Below, piece after piece: positions 1 through 9,421 of a DNA stretch of 10,763 nucleotides. The DNA comes from Gryganskiella cystojenkinii. Taxonomy: Eukaryota; Mortierellomycota; Mortierellomycetes; Mortierellales; Mortierellaceae. The translations under genes were made by a program, and so were the position numbers. The first letter of the stretch is position 1. Each line of letters begins with the position of its first letter. The notes beneath the pieces were generated by a model that made no database searches, was not told the DNA's origin, and worked only from the letters and a program-made list of their open reading frames with translations. The stretch is from assembly GCA_015852425.1 (NCBI GenBank), contig JAAAIG010001099.1, positions 1-10,763 on the forward strand, given 5' to 3'.

Positions 1-310
1 GAGATGACGGTTTTCAAGAATTGTGGCAAACGTTTTCCATTTTTGTTCATTTTCTCTTACCGAAAAGTGGTGGATGTCTTTGCCCAAGGGGAGGGATAAC
101 TGATGATGAAGATGACGGTTCCAGGAGAGTGGATGCAATTGAGTGGGAAGTGAGTCGGCTGCCAGGGCCACGTTCGGGGGCGCGAAGGAATAGAAAGGAG
201 TTCGCGATATGCGGCAATTTTTTTGGGTGATGTTTTGGTCCACCCATGTTCTTTGCTGCGTCGCAATTTTTCTTTTCTTCGCCCTCAGATGGGAATTGTG
301 AGCAAACATG
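1..310. other. Upstream non-coding region, no gene recognised
   Basis: The short reading frames here on both strands overlap one another and have no recognisable domain or splice-consistent extension. The stretch is probably distal promoter of the zinc-finger gene that starts at 963. It contains several ATGs, unlike the following 650 bases, which fits untranscribed DNA. I see no RNA gene or repeat. Confidence 0.4.
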
Positions 311-962
311 AGCCATACCTGTCTTTTCCTCGGTTATTTAAACCAGACCATTGGGGCGACATTTTCTTCCCCTCTTTCTTCCCTACTCCCCTTTTTACCT
401 TCCTTTCCTTCCTCTTCCCAACCACACATTCATCTGTTGTTGTAGTAGTTGTTGTTCAACCTCATTCTTCCTTCCATTCGTTGTTGTTCGGTCTCGCACC
501 CACTCGTTTTCTGAACAAACTGACCCTTGTACTTTGACTACATTTGTAACAATCCCGTTGTTCCACATCTACTTCAGCTTCTGCGCCCCAAAGATATACA
601 AATTCTTTTGCGAGTGTGCTTGGTTGGATTCTTGTGGTGATTGTTCCTCGCGTAGTCCTTAGTCTCGTTGCGTCTTTTTGTTTGTGATTAAACACCCTCT
701 CTTTCATTCAGAATAACGAGTCGCTTGACCTCTTCAAAGGAAGACCCCTTTTTTTTCTTACATCTTTTTTCTCTTGTTGTTGAACACTCTCTCTTCACGT
801 TGACGCGTAAAACCCTCTGTTGCTAAAAAAGTAAACCTTTAAACCTCTTCGGTGCCATATATATCTGTGATATCATCCGCAACAACAACAAGGTCCTAAC
901 CTTTCGCTATATCGCTCCTTTCCCGTCGATAACTATCCGCCCTCTTTAGGCTTACCTTTCCT
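311..962 (+). promoter_or_regulatory. Long ATG-free pyrimidine-rich leader of the zinc-finger gene
   Basis: There is no ATG on the + strand from 311 to 962, a gap of 652 nt where about ten would be expected by chance. The next ATG is the start at 963. Absence of upstream start codons is the signature of a transcribed 5' leader under selection for scanning to the main start. The stretch is rich in T and C and in TTGTTG/CAACAA runs. A leader intron is possible: CTAAC at 896-900 resembles a branch site and CTTTAG ends at 949 as an acceptor, with GTAAAC near 831 or GTAACA near 546 as possible donors. Confidence 0.5.
334..354 (+). promoter_or_regulatory. Candidate core promoter: TATTTAA box and inverted CCAAT
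   Basis: A TATA-like TATTTAA lies at 335-341 and ATTGG (CCAAT on the other strand) at 350-354. Directly after them, 361-420 is almost pure pyrimidine (56 of 60 bases), a layout common at fungal transcription starts. The assignment rests on motif and position only, and the start site could equally lie further down the pyrimidine tract. Confidence 0.3.
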
Positions 963-2240
963 ATGGATCCCTCGACTTATTTCCTTGCTATGAATATGGA
1001 CTTGTCTGCCGACCTGGGACTCTTTGAAGATTGCGCCCAGTCCATGTTTCCCTCGAACGAGATTCTCCTCGCTTCCGCTACTTCCTCTGTTGCTTTCCCT
1101 TCTACTGGTGCTCCTGTTACCTCTACTGCTGCGCCTCACGATTCCTTGAACTTGGACGACTGGCCTACCTGGGACCTTGTCCAATCCAAGCACGCACTTG
1201 CCTCGTCGATGGATTTCACTCCTGACTTGTCCCCGTCCATGAGCATGTATACCCCTGCTGTTACTTCCACACAGTCGCCCTTTGATAACCTGGGTTTCGA
1301 CGAGCTTGCTTCAAGCCCCACGATGGATGGCGCGATTTTCAATAGTCAACAGTCTCAAGATAACTTTGACTTCGAAATGCACTCCTCCCAAATGGTCAGC
1401 ACTTCCTGGTCTTCGTTGCTCTCGTCCCAGTCGGATTTCCCCTTGTTTCCCGATCAACAACAGCAACAGCTCCAAGGTCCCTCGGTGACCAGTCTCGAGC
1501 AACTCTTGATGACTCCCATGGTGATGCCTCCTCTGTCCCAGTCTGGCTTGGTTTCCATCACTGAGTCTCCTTTCGAGTCCGAGTTGGATTACTTCTCGCC
1601 CCAGAGCTCGGCTTCTGTCAGCCCCGTGATGACTGGATATATCGGCTTGTTCGATAACACTCTTCATGTCGGTGATGTCAATGCTACCGCTTCGATGATG
1701 ACGATGATGGCCCCAATGACCTCCATGAGCCAACAGCAGGTCAAGAAGTCGTCTGGATACCAGCCCCCGAGACGTCGCCGTCGTCGTCGTACGACCTCGG
1801 AGGAAGCTTCGCGTGTGGTTGTTTCCGAGCCTGTCGTAATGGCCAAGGAGACCCTCGCAGGAGATTCCAAGCCCCGGTACAAGTGCAATGTCTGTGACAA
1901 GACCTTCTCGCGTCCGTTCAACCTGCGCTCCCATCGTGCGACCCACGCCGGTATCAAGCCCTTCAGCTGCACCCACTTGAACGACAAGAACGAGGTCTGC
2001 GGCTCTGCTTTTGCGCGTCGTCATGACCTTGAACGTCATGTCTGCAGTTGCCACTCGGCCGAGAAGTTGTTTGCTTGCGACCATTGTGGTGCCAAGTGCG
2101 GTCGTAATGATGCGTTCAAGCGTCATCTGCAGAGACATCCCGCCTGTGGATTGGCTGCAGCAGCTGCGGCCGTCACTAAGAAGGCGCTCCTGATCCAGGA
2201 AGAGCATGACCTCAAGAAGGCCGCTAGTGGATCCGACTGA
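963..2240 (+). CDS. C2H2 zinc-finger transcription factor (three fingers)
   Basis: Single-exon gene of 425 residues, predicted to be a nuclear sequence-specific DNA-binding protein. Residues 1-260 are rich in Ser, Thr, Pro, Met and Gln with scattered acidic residues and a Q-rich patch near 162-170, as in fungal activation domains. Seven consecutive Arg (270-276) form a likely nuclear localisation signal. Finger 1 uses C308, C311, H324 and H328. Finger 2 is stretched, with C336 and C346 nine residues apart and H359/H364. Finger 3 uses C372, C375, H388 and H392. The linkers (H-A-G-I-K-P-F) resemble the usual TGEKPF type. The start at 963 is the first ATG after an ATG-free leader. The finger spacing loosely recalls fungal Crz1-like regulators, but I cannot assign an orthologue or target. 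The tail after finger 3 has an Ala run and ends in a charged segment. Confidence 0.9.
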   Translation: MDPSTYFLAMNMDLSADLGLFEDCAQSMFPSNEILLASATSSVAFPSTGAPVTSTAAPHDSLNLDDWPTWDLVQSKHALASSMDFTPDLSPSMSMYTPAVTSTQSPFDNLGFDELASSPTMDGAIFNSQQSQDNFDFEMHSSQMVSTSWSSLLSSQSDFPLFPDQQQQQLQGPSVTSLEQLLMTPMVMPPLSQSGLVSITESPFESELDYFSPQSSASVSPVMTGYIGLFDNTLHVGDVNATASMMTMMAPMTSMSQQQVKKSSGYQPPRRRRRRRTTSEEASRVVVSEPVVMAKETLAGDSKPRYKCNVCDKTFSRPFNLRSHRATHAGIKPFSCTHLNDKNEVCGSAFARRHDLERHVCSCHSAEKLFACDHCGAKCGRNDAFKRHLQRHPACGLAAAAAAVTKKALLIQEEHDLKKAASGSD

Positions 2241-2342
2241 TGAACGAACGTGGTCATCTGGCGTGGTATTCCTCTCATTTTCAAGTCGTATTCCCCTTTA
2301 TTGCCCACAAGGGCGACAGGGTTGACTGAGCTATTTCATGGT

Positions 2343-2361
2343 GTCGACCACGTTGGTCGAC
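2343..2361. repeat. Perfect 8-bp inverted repeat, 3-nt loop
   Basis: GTCGACCA at 2343-2350 is the exact reverse complement of TGGTCGAC at 2354-2361, leaving the loop CGT. It sits about 100 nt after the zinc-finger stop codon and just before the CAG/CAA repeat, so it probably lies in the 3' untranslated region. It could fold as a small RNA hairpin or be a palindromic protein-binding site. No function is shown. Confidence 0.6.
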
Positions 2362-2394
2362 TGTTTTATCGCGACATCTCGCGTTAGCATCAAG

Positions 2395-2510
2395 AACAGC
2401 AGCATCAGCAGCAGCAATAGCAGCAGCAACAGTAACAACAGTAACAACAGCAACAGCAACAGCAACAACAGCAACAACAACAACAACAACAACAACAACA
2501 AACAACAAAA
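2395..2510. repeat. Degenerate CAG/CAA/AAC trinucleotide repeat
   Basis: About 115 bases of CAG, CAA and AAC units, ending in ten uninterrupted CAA units at 2472-2501. Read in the CAG frame it is a glutamine run interrupted by TAG and TAA; in another frame it reads Ser/Asn. It lies after the zinc-finger stop codon with no supported reading frame around it, so I treat it as a microsatellite in the 3' untranslated or intergenic region rather than coding. Confidence 0.85.
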
Positions 2511-2878
2511 TAACAACGCCCCCATGATGAGTGGTTGTCAGGAACGGTCCCAAATCGAAACACCTTTTCACAGACAAAGAAAACGGTGGACAAGAAGTAC
2601 TTTGTGAGAAGAACCTTCCTAAGAGAGAAAGAGTTTATGCCTCCAGGCTACATCTTTCTCTTTTCTTCTCCTTGCTTCATGTTTCTTTTGCAAGATTTCG
2701 ACCTATTGGCCCTAGTACTCCCATTCTCATCATACCCCAAACCAACACAACCAAACTCGATGCTCAACTCGCTCTATGTGTGTTCAAATTGAGACTAAAG
2801 CATGTTCTGTGAGGGTTTAAAGGCACCCTTCAGACACTTCTCTTTTTCGAACCAGGGCAATGGTTGGCATCGCCCACA

Positions 2879-2900
2879 TTTTTTTTTTTTTTTTTTTTTT
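2879..2900. repeat. Homopolymer run of 22 T
   Basis: Twenty-two consecutive T, followed after GTA by a shorter T run and a T/C-rich stretch to about 2930. It may be a nucleosome-excluding poly(dA:dT) element upstream of the VPS9 gene, or a simple slippage tract. The length may be imprecise because such runs are prone to sequencing error. Confidence 0.9.
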
Positions 2901-3096
2901 GTATTTTTTTTCTTTTTCTTCTTTCCCTTCCTCTTGTACATTATCCATTCCCTTCATCCCTTGCATATATTGGCCTAGCATATTAAAATCATGACATCAA
3001 AGTCATCAAACATCAAACATATTATTGAATGCAAAGGTGTGTGTGTGTGTTGGCATTTGGGGGGCGATTCCAACATTTTACAGTACTATCAATCGT

Positions 3097-3102
3097 CACG
3101 TG
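3097..3102. promoter_or_regulatory. CACGTG E-box upstream of VPS9-domain gene
   Basis: A palindromic CACGTG lies about 150 bases before the start codon at 3253. CACGTG is the known core site of fungal bHLH regulators such as Cbf1 and Pho4. Position upstream of a start codon supports a role, but one six-base match is weak evidence. Confidence 0.3.
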
Positions 3103-3252
3103 CGCTAAGGCAAATTGAGTCCCATACTCCCATTGCACATTCATTTCAAGTATTTGTCTTTCCTCGCTCTTCAAGACCGCGGACAATCCATACCCACAGA
3201 GGAGACGACAACAAATAACGCCATTCCCTGTCTACAACAAGGGGAGACAACC

Positions 3253-6200
3253 ATGCAAAACATCCCAGGTTTGTCCTTCTTTGATGGACTGACAAGATCC
3301 CGAGGCACGTCCACATCTAGTTCCACGCGCCAAGCCCGTTCTCCCCCGGAGACACCTCTTCTTGATGCTGCCCCATTTGCATCCCTGAGAGGCGTCATGT
3401 CCACGTCCCATCCACTTGGAGGAGGAGGACAAGAAGCCGACGGGGATATGGAAGACATTTCATCCGAGTCCAGTACCACAGTCCCGTCAGGGGATCCATT
3501 ATCCTCAATGCCCCCGACATCATTTTCCAGGAGAGCAGCGACAGTCTCTTCAGGATCCTCCTCACCCTCAACCTCATCTCCTTTTCCAGGGCTACCTACA
3601 CGACGCACCAGCGGAGCCTCGACTTCCTCAGCGCGACCCTCGATTCTCTCCAAGGACAGCAGTTTCTTTTCATCGCCACTCTTGGGAAGAAAGACCTTCA
3701 GCACTTCAAACGCCAGCGCAGAAGGAACAAGGGAAAGAAGTGGTTCGATCCAGAATGAGGAACCAACTGCCAAGGATGTGTCACTGATGGCTCAAGGAAC
3801 TCAAGCTTACGCGATGTTGAAACGAATTCAGGAACATCCTATCGAGCTTGCAGATATTATCCGTTTGCTTGTCACCAAGAAGGTAAAAAGAGTTGGAAGT
3901 AACAAGGACAGACAAGGAAAAAAAAAAGAGAGTGTCGAAATATTATCATCATTTTAATTCCTAACATGGCATTCACAATTTTCCATGTAAACTAGGCGAT
4001 TTTGATCTTACCAACATGTGCGATTTCGACAGAGGATCAAACACCACCGACGAGAGCTTATTTTGAAGACCATGTAATCATCCCAGAGAGCAACCATGGA
4101 GAGTCTCTTTTTGTGACTTTGAGTGGGATGCGAGGTATCCTGAAACCCACGTCCTCTTCGATCACGATGCTTGGAGCTACCTCTGGACAGGATTTCGAGA
4201 CTATGGTCTCGGATGCCTCTGGACCGACAAAACGGTCGTTTTTTGATAACCTTTCCAAATCTGTCGAAGGCCTGAATAATGACGAGGGAAAGGATGGCGG
4301 TCCAGCCAGTCACTCAGAGTTGAAGCTCGTCAATTCGAGCAAGAGACCGGTCGTGATCTTTGTCGAATCTGTGGGTTCTGTCCACGCGCTTTTGTTGGAT
4401 CATGCGGTCGTTCGTCCAGAAGGAGATGTGGCGCCGACACCGATTGTGCCACCTACGCTGACATCGACCTCGACATCGTCCCTCATGGATCGAGCCGTAG
4501 CCAGGAGAACGGCCAGTTCAGCAAGTTCAGTCCGTTCTGCCAGTCTTTATGAGGATACTGGCGATCTTCCAAAGCTCCCCAAGATTGCAACAGATTTACC
4601 TCTGGAGTGGGATGCTATGGTTAGAAGTTTGGAGAGGTAACAGCCATCGGAGGTGTTTTTGGGGCGGGGGTTTTACATGAACTATATTGACGCCAAACTA
4701 ACAAACATCATGTTTAACTATGCAATATTAGTCTGGTAGTCAAGCTGAGAAAGAATCCTCTGCCAAACCCGGATCGCTACGCAAACGAGCTTCAGCGGAA
4801 ATACGATGAGGTCCGGGAACGGTTTGAGGTCTACGGTTCCGCCTCGGGAATGAATCATCGTTGGAGTGAACAAGACTTTGATGAGACTCAACAGTGGGTC
4901 GAGGCTTGGCTTTGTAGGGAGCTTTATCAAACCATCTTTGCCAAGCCAGGGAGCGTGGACTTCTTGCAGGATGAGCAACTGCAGGCCAAGATTGCAGCAC
5001 TGAACTTTTTGGACCTGACGCTGGAGCATTTGGGATTTGTGCTTGAGCATCCAGAGGATGTAGTACATATCGCGGAGGTCGTGCGAGAAGGCGGTGTCGG
5101 TAAGTTATTACCAGGTTTGGAGTGATCTCTCTCCGGTGTCATACGAGGCCCAGATAACTGTATTGACGGTTCGTTTATCACTTCTGCGTGGAATAGAAAT
5201 GCAAAAGTTGGCGTCAGTCAAGTCACCGACAGACAAGATGAATGTTATTTTGTCCTCTCATCGAGTTGTAGTCGGTAAGGATGGCATTTGCAGAATTTCA
5301 TCCACTAAAGTGCTCCATACGTATGAAGGAGGCTAACACATATTTCTTCAATAGATGCCTTGAGTCGAGAGCCAGCAGTCCAGGAATTGCTTGCTGAAAC
5401 AGAAGAGCATAATAAGGAATCTAGTGGCGCTTCAGAGACAGTATCAAACACGACGATGACGGACACAGAATCCAAGAAGAATAAGCGGAGGAGTATGCCC
5501 AAGATTTTAATGGACGGTGTCATTCCCAGAGCCAACTCTGGTGTCTCCCTGCCCGAAGCTCGCTCACCTAGGATTATGATGGACGAGGGCTTTGAACGAC
5601 CATTTGCACTCGACAAAAAGGACGAAGAGAAAGACAATGCAACAGTCACGCGGGAAGAGAAGAAAGACGATAAGAAAGATGAGAGCGTCCCTAATGCCGA
5701 GACTAACGAGGGCACTGTTGACCCAGCTAGTGTCGAACTCCCAAAGAGTCCGTCTCAAGACGAAGACGCTGCTGCCCGTTTGGTCGAGAGCGAAGCTGCA
5801 AAGGAGAGTACGGATAAGGAGGTTGCAGATGAGAAATCAGTCGATGAAGAAACAACGACGGCGTTATCGGCCGAGCTTTCTTCAGCATCTGAGGAGCCGA
5901 TTCCTTTAGCCTCTTCAAGAAAGCAGTACAGCGCAGATGTGCTGTTGCCGCTTTTGATCTTTAGTGTTGTCAAGAGCAACCCGCCAATGCTGATCTCGAA
6001 CTTGAGGTACGAGGAGTGTGGTTGGACCTGTACGTTTGCTCGCTTCTGCCGGTCCTCCCATAATACTAATAGCACACTTCGTCCAAAATATTTCTTTAGG
6101 TATATTCAGCGATTCAAAGTGCAAGATCAACTGTCGGGAGAATTGGCATATTGCCTGACCAACATGGTACGGCTGGAGAAGTATTGGCCCTGTTTTACTC

Positions 6201-7233
6201 ATGTTAGAAGTCGCTTCGCCGATATTACAAATCTTGATTTTTTTTTTGGCGTCTTTTGTCTATAGATGGCGGTAGTATCGTTTTTGGAAACATTGGACCC
6301 TCAAACATTGGGACTTTCGAACGACATCCGTGTGCTGAGGTAACTGTCGTATTGTGTTTAGCCCTTACAATGATGGAGTTGTTCAAGGGACTTAAACCTT
6401 CCCGTATATTTCCTTGTAGTGATATATCCGATATTCAAGTCAACACAGGCAAGCCAGCGCCTCCAACAACACCACTCATTGCCTTCCAGGAGGGTTTTGA
6501 TCAAACCCGAGCTCTGGGTCATAAAGTTAGTCAGGATATTGTGGGTGTAGCGGAAGAGGGCATTAAGGCGATCTCGGATGTTGTGCAGGATGGGTATTCC
6601 AAGTTCTTTGGGCGATTGACTAACAGCAGTCCTGGAGGAGGAATGTTGGGCAGAAACAACAACATCAGCAGCAACAGTCTTAGTAACGGCAAGAGATCCA
6701 TGTCTGCAGCGTCATCCTTGGCTGCAACGGCGGCAGTTGTAAATGCTGCTTCAACCTCAACCGATCCAGCCTCGGGAATGATTACACCCGCGCTGTTGAC
6801 AAAGAATGTTTCGACAGTCAGCGTGGATAGTAAATCTGGCGAGAACTCTAGTTCACAGGACTTTGCTGAAAAGGTGGATATTCTCGCTGATGAACCTATT
6901 AACTTTTTCGATACTTGAGCGACAACTGGGCTGATACACTTTTCTTTTCTACGCTATCTGCATTTTCCATAGCACCGCATACCGGAGCTGTTGAGGGCCT
7001 CGGCGGGTCCCCAGATCCAGTTCATGGCGTGCACAAATTATAAGGATCTTCGGATAAGCGACGTGAAGAGTAAGTGGTTTTGACACTTTAAAGTTGTCAA
7101 AGACGAATCGGACTATCTTAACCAGCCTTCCTTATTACATTGTTGTCACCAATTTTGCGTCTTTCGAATAGGTTTGCTCGAAGATTACCAGAGGATCGGA
7201 AAATTGCTAGAGGAGATGAAACGCCAGGCATAG
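3253..7233 (+). CDS. VPS9-domain Rab5-type guanine nucleotide exchange factor, ten exons
   Basis: My model joins 3253-3882, 3996-4636, 4732-5099, 5197-5274, 5355-6006, 6100-6166, 6266-6339, 6420-6873, 6973-7069 and 7172-7233, giving 3,123 nt and 1,040 residues in one frame. VPS9 proteins load GTP on Rab5/Vps21-family GTPases at endosomes. Residues 1-200 are Ser/Thr/Pro-rich and probably disordered. The VPS9 fold runs from about 440 to 840: a helical part (W-V-E-A-W-L near 480, then K-L-A-S-V-K-S-P near 550), then L-L-P-L-L-I-F and the S-G-E-L-A-Y-C-L-T-N block. D767, P771, Y807 and T810 match the catalytic Asp, Pro, Tyr and Thr of Rabex-5. A charged insertion at about 574-762 splits the domain. 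No C-terminal CUE domain is seen, unlike yeast Vps9, so it may be closer to Muk1. The tail L-R-I-S-D-V plus L-L-E-D-Y-Q-R recalls segments after VPS9 domains. Branch sites include TACTAAT at 6064. The weakest junction is the donor AAG|GTGGAT at 6874. The start has A at -3. Confidence 0.85.
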
Positions 7234-7295
7234 AAACAACAGGACATACCCCCCTTTTTCACGTAGAGTCGACTGGAGTTGTAATAACCAGAAAA

Positions 7296-7301
7296 AATAA
7301 A
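7296..7301 (+). promoter_or_regulatory. AATAAA polyadenylation signal of VPS9 gene
   Basis: A canonical AATAAA lies 63 bases after the VPS9-gene stop codon, within the 172-bp gap to the convergent Ap4A phosphorylase gene. Placement and exact match make it a good candidate cleavage signal for the + strand transcript. I find no equally clear signal for the opposite transcript, which may use the A/T-rich stretch around 7345-7378. Confidence 0.55.
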
Positions 7302-7405
7302 CTCTGCTGAAGTATTAAAGGAAACCGGCCTGTTACTGGTGATAAATATGAACATGCCGTAAAAGGTATATTTAAATGTAGGAGTGTAGAGCAACACGCC
7401 CGCCT

Positions 7406-8789
7406 CTACATTCCAGCGAACGCATTGGCCATTTGTTTCTCCAAAATAGCCTTATGTTCCATGCGCACCTGTTCTTTTTCGGGGGAATAATACTCTCTCA
7501 AGAAACAGAATCCTGTTTCAGAGACCGTATTGACCACGCCCTTCTTTTGGACCATGGCCAATTCTTCGGGGGTCTTGGCCAGAACCATACCCGCGAATCC
7601 CAAGGAGTTGACCTCCAAAAAGTGACCATCGACAGGATCAGAGGAAGGCTGTTTCCGGGGCACGATCATCATGAATTCCCGGGTTAAAATCCAGTTGTAA
7701 GCCAACGAGGACATGCTGGCGGTCGAGAGTTCCTTTTGTTCATCCGAGAGGCCGTCCTGTTCAGCGTATTCGCGCAAGGACGTCATCATGGCGTCCATAA
7801 GAGAGATGTAGGCTTCGATCAAAATGTCTTCCTCGTCCTTGTCGGATTTCTCGGGATCTGGCAAGAGGTACACAAAGTTGATGCAGTTGAATGGGACGGA
7901 GATGATGTCGCCTGTTGTCAAAAGATAATGAGGAAAGGGTGGGCCATGTTAGTTTCCACCCGAAGTTTACCATCGGATCGAAAAAGCAAGTTTTCCTTAT
8001 AGAAACAGAGTCGGTACCTGGTCTGTTCTCCTTCTTTCCAGGTCGACGCATGGAAACCTCTTTGACGAGGACCGAAATTGGTGAGGGATGTTCCAAGGGG
8101 ATGACCTGCATGTGCTTGTGAGGTTGAGACGCTCCTGAATTTGATCCACAGTTATAAAATGCCAACGCGTTCCTGCTATCCTTGACCGCGTTCAATGAGT
8201 TCCATACTGCCAACATGTCCTGAGGTGAGAGAGGTTCTGTCTGAGGATGGAACTCTGCAAAGCGTGCAGAAGAAGAGGGAAGGAGAGCAGAAACGTAAAA
8301 GGGTAATAGTGAGTGACATAATTGTTTTATCTTGTTGTCATTTGTTTATCAATCCTTAAAAAGCCTTTGTCTTGTTGGTACCCTTCCATTTCGACTGTTA
8401 CCTTTGGTGATGACGAGGAAATGACGGGGAACGACGCAAAACTTGTTGAGCAAGATCTTGTGTTCTTCACTCGCGTTCGTGACAAAGAGTGCGGGAATAT
8501 GAGGAAGGAACGGGTTGGACTGTTCGACTTTTTTCACAACTGGGGTCGAAGGTCGATCCTGGTCCAGATTGAGTCCCTTTTTCTTCCCCTTATCGGTTTC
8601 GACCGCCTCGAGAACACCGTGGGGTTTTCTGGCGAGCGCGGGTGCATAGCAAATGTCACAGTCAACCTCAAACTCAGTCTCGGTGCTCTTGAGAGTCTCG
8701 GAGGCGGTGAAGATAAGGTCACCGGATGCAAGCGCGGAGTGGTAGACGGATGACAGTTTTGAGTCAAAGTCGGTCAAGTAGGCGGTCAT
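7406..8789 (-). CDS. APA2: Ap4A phosphorylase (ATP adenylyltransferase), three exons
   Basis: Exons on the reverse strand are 8789-8402, 8254-8018 and 7911-7406, totalling 1,131 nt and 376 residues. Family members cleave diadenosine tetraphosphate with phosphate to give ATP and ADP, keeping Ap4A low. They belong to the HIT-like superfamily with an Ap4A-phosphorylase N-terminal domain and a C-terminal ATP adenylyltransferase domain. Visible hallmarks are G-D-L-I-F-T near the N-terminus, N-P-F-L-P, L-L-N-K-F-C-V-V-P-R-H-F before the first intron, then F-Y-N-C-G-S-N-S-G-A-S-Q-P-H-K-H-M-Q. H177 would be the nucleophile within H175-K-H177-M-Q179. The C-terminal domain shows P-F-N-C-I-N-F-V-Y and N-S-L-G-F-A-G. 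Introns are 147 and 106 nt; the second has a CTAAC branch site. It is about 50 residues longer than yeast Apa1/Apa2, mostly from a Lys/Asp-rich insertion near residues 62-88. APA1 and APA2 are paralogues in yeast, so the symbol marks the family only. Confidence 0.92.
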
Positions 8790-9029
8790 GGTTGAAGGAG
8801 AGGTGGAGAGCGATTCGATTAATCAATGAAATGGAAGAGGAGAGAATAGAATGTTCAATGTCGAAGAACAGCCAGTTCAACAAGACAAGAACGCCTTGAA
8901 GGAGACGTCACTTTTTTAATATTAGTCTTTTTTGGTGGCGGCTGATTATTGTGACTATCATTTAAAAAAAAATAAAAAAAATGGATTATATTGTGCCTTT
9001 CACGAAAAAAAATTAAAAAATCAATTAAA

Positions 9030-9054
9030 CCCCGTTTAAAGTTTCGCGACGGGG
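9030..9054. repeat. Short inverted repeat CCCCGT / ACGGGG
   Basis: CCCCGT at 9030-9035 pairs exactly with ACGGGG at 9049-9054 across a 13-base loop. It is a GC-rich island in an AT-rich stretch downstream of the Fanzor-like gene. It could be a structural RNA stem or part of an element end. Six pairs alone are not strong evidence. Confidence 0.4.
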
Positions 9055-9171
9055 AGTATTGCTGGTTAAAAATTCAGTGGCATCTTTAAGCGATTATGAT
9101 CTACACTTTGTTCAAGTAACGACCATGGTGACTAATGGTGCCAACTGGAACTCGAAAAAAACAAAACATTG

Positions 9172-9201
9172 TGTTTTTACCAAAAAAAAATGGTAAAAAC
9201 A
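9172..9201. repeat. Perfect 11-bp inverted repeat with poly-A loop
   Basis: TGTTTTTACCA at 9172-9182 is the exact reverse complement of TGGTAAAAACA at 9191-9201, separated by eight A. In a leftward transcript the loop would be U-rich. It lies about 230 bases downstream of the Fanzor-like stop codon, so it may belong to a guide-RNA scaffold or the element's terminal structure. Low sequence complexity makes chance pairing easier than usual. Confidence 0.6.
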
Positions 9202-9321
9202 TGCATTATAAGGCAGGGCGCTTTGGAATGAGAAAATTAAAAATTGCAGGGTCACCACCACGATTAAGCTCTAATCCAGCTTTAGTTTAACAAAAAGAGG
9301 TGCAAAATTTTTGAAAGGCAC

Positions 9322-9363
9322 AATAATAACTTATTAATATAATAATTAATAATAATAATAAAT
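9322..9363. repeat. AAT-rich microsatellite
   Basis: Imperfect AAT/ATA repeats about 66 bases beyond the Fanzor-like stop codon, ending in four to five clean AAT units. It is probably simple-sequence DNA in the gene's 3' flank. On the reverse strand it gives A/T-rich sequence that could serve in 3'-end formation. Confidence 0.6.
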
Positions 9364-9421
9364 GGGACGAGTTAAACCGACCAGCGACCAGATGATATTC
9401 ACGCAAGATCACTTACGAATG

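Larger units (their letters stand above)
2511..3252. other. Intergenic region between zinc-finger gene and VPS9 gene
   Basis: No supportable gene. The frames of 85-93 codons around 2531-2812 lack domains and overlap each other. The stretch contains a 22-T run at 2879-2900 followed by further T-rich sequence, and seven GT units at 3037-3050. It should hold the 3' end of the first transcript and the promoter of the second. Confidence 0.6.

Noticed and set aside
1311..2207. Long reverse-strand open frame of 298 codons
   Set aside because: It lies entirely opposite the zinc-finger coding region, has no domain, and the sense frame carries three clear C2H2 fingers; an antisense shadow.
2331..2607. 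Frames encoding Ser/Asn, Leu, Val or Cys runs
   Set aside because: All are readings of the same trinucleotide repeat in different frames; no frame has supported flanking protein sequence.
2879..2900. Poly-A tail scar of a retrotransposed copy (reverse strand)
   Set aside because: No coding remnant or target-site duplication is visible next to the T run; simple homopolymer expansion explains it.
3171..3773. Reverse-strand open frame of 200 codons
   Set aside because: Antisense to the Ser/Thr/Pro-rich first exon of the VPS9 gene, with low-complexity composition and no motif.
9172..9201. Rho-independent transcription terminator
   Set aside because: The neighbouring genes are eukaryotic with spliceosomal introns, so a bacterial terminator reading is not appropriate; kept only as an inverted repeat.
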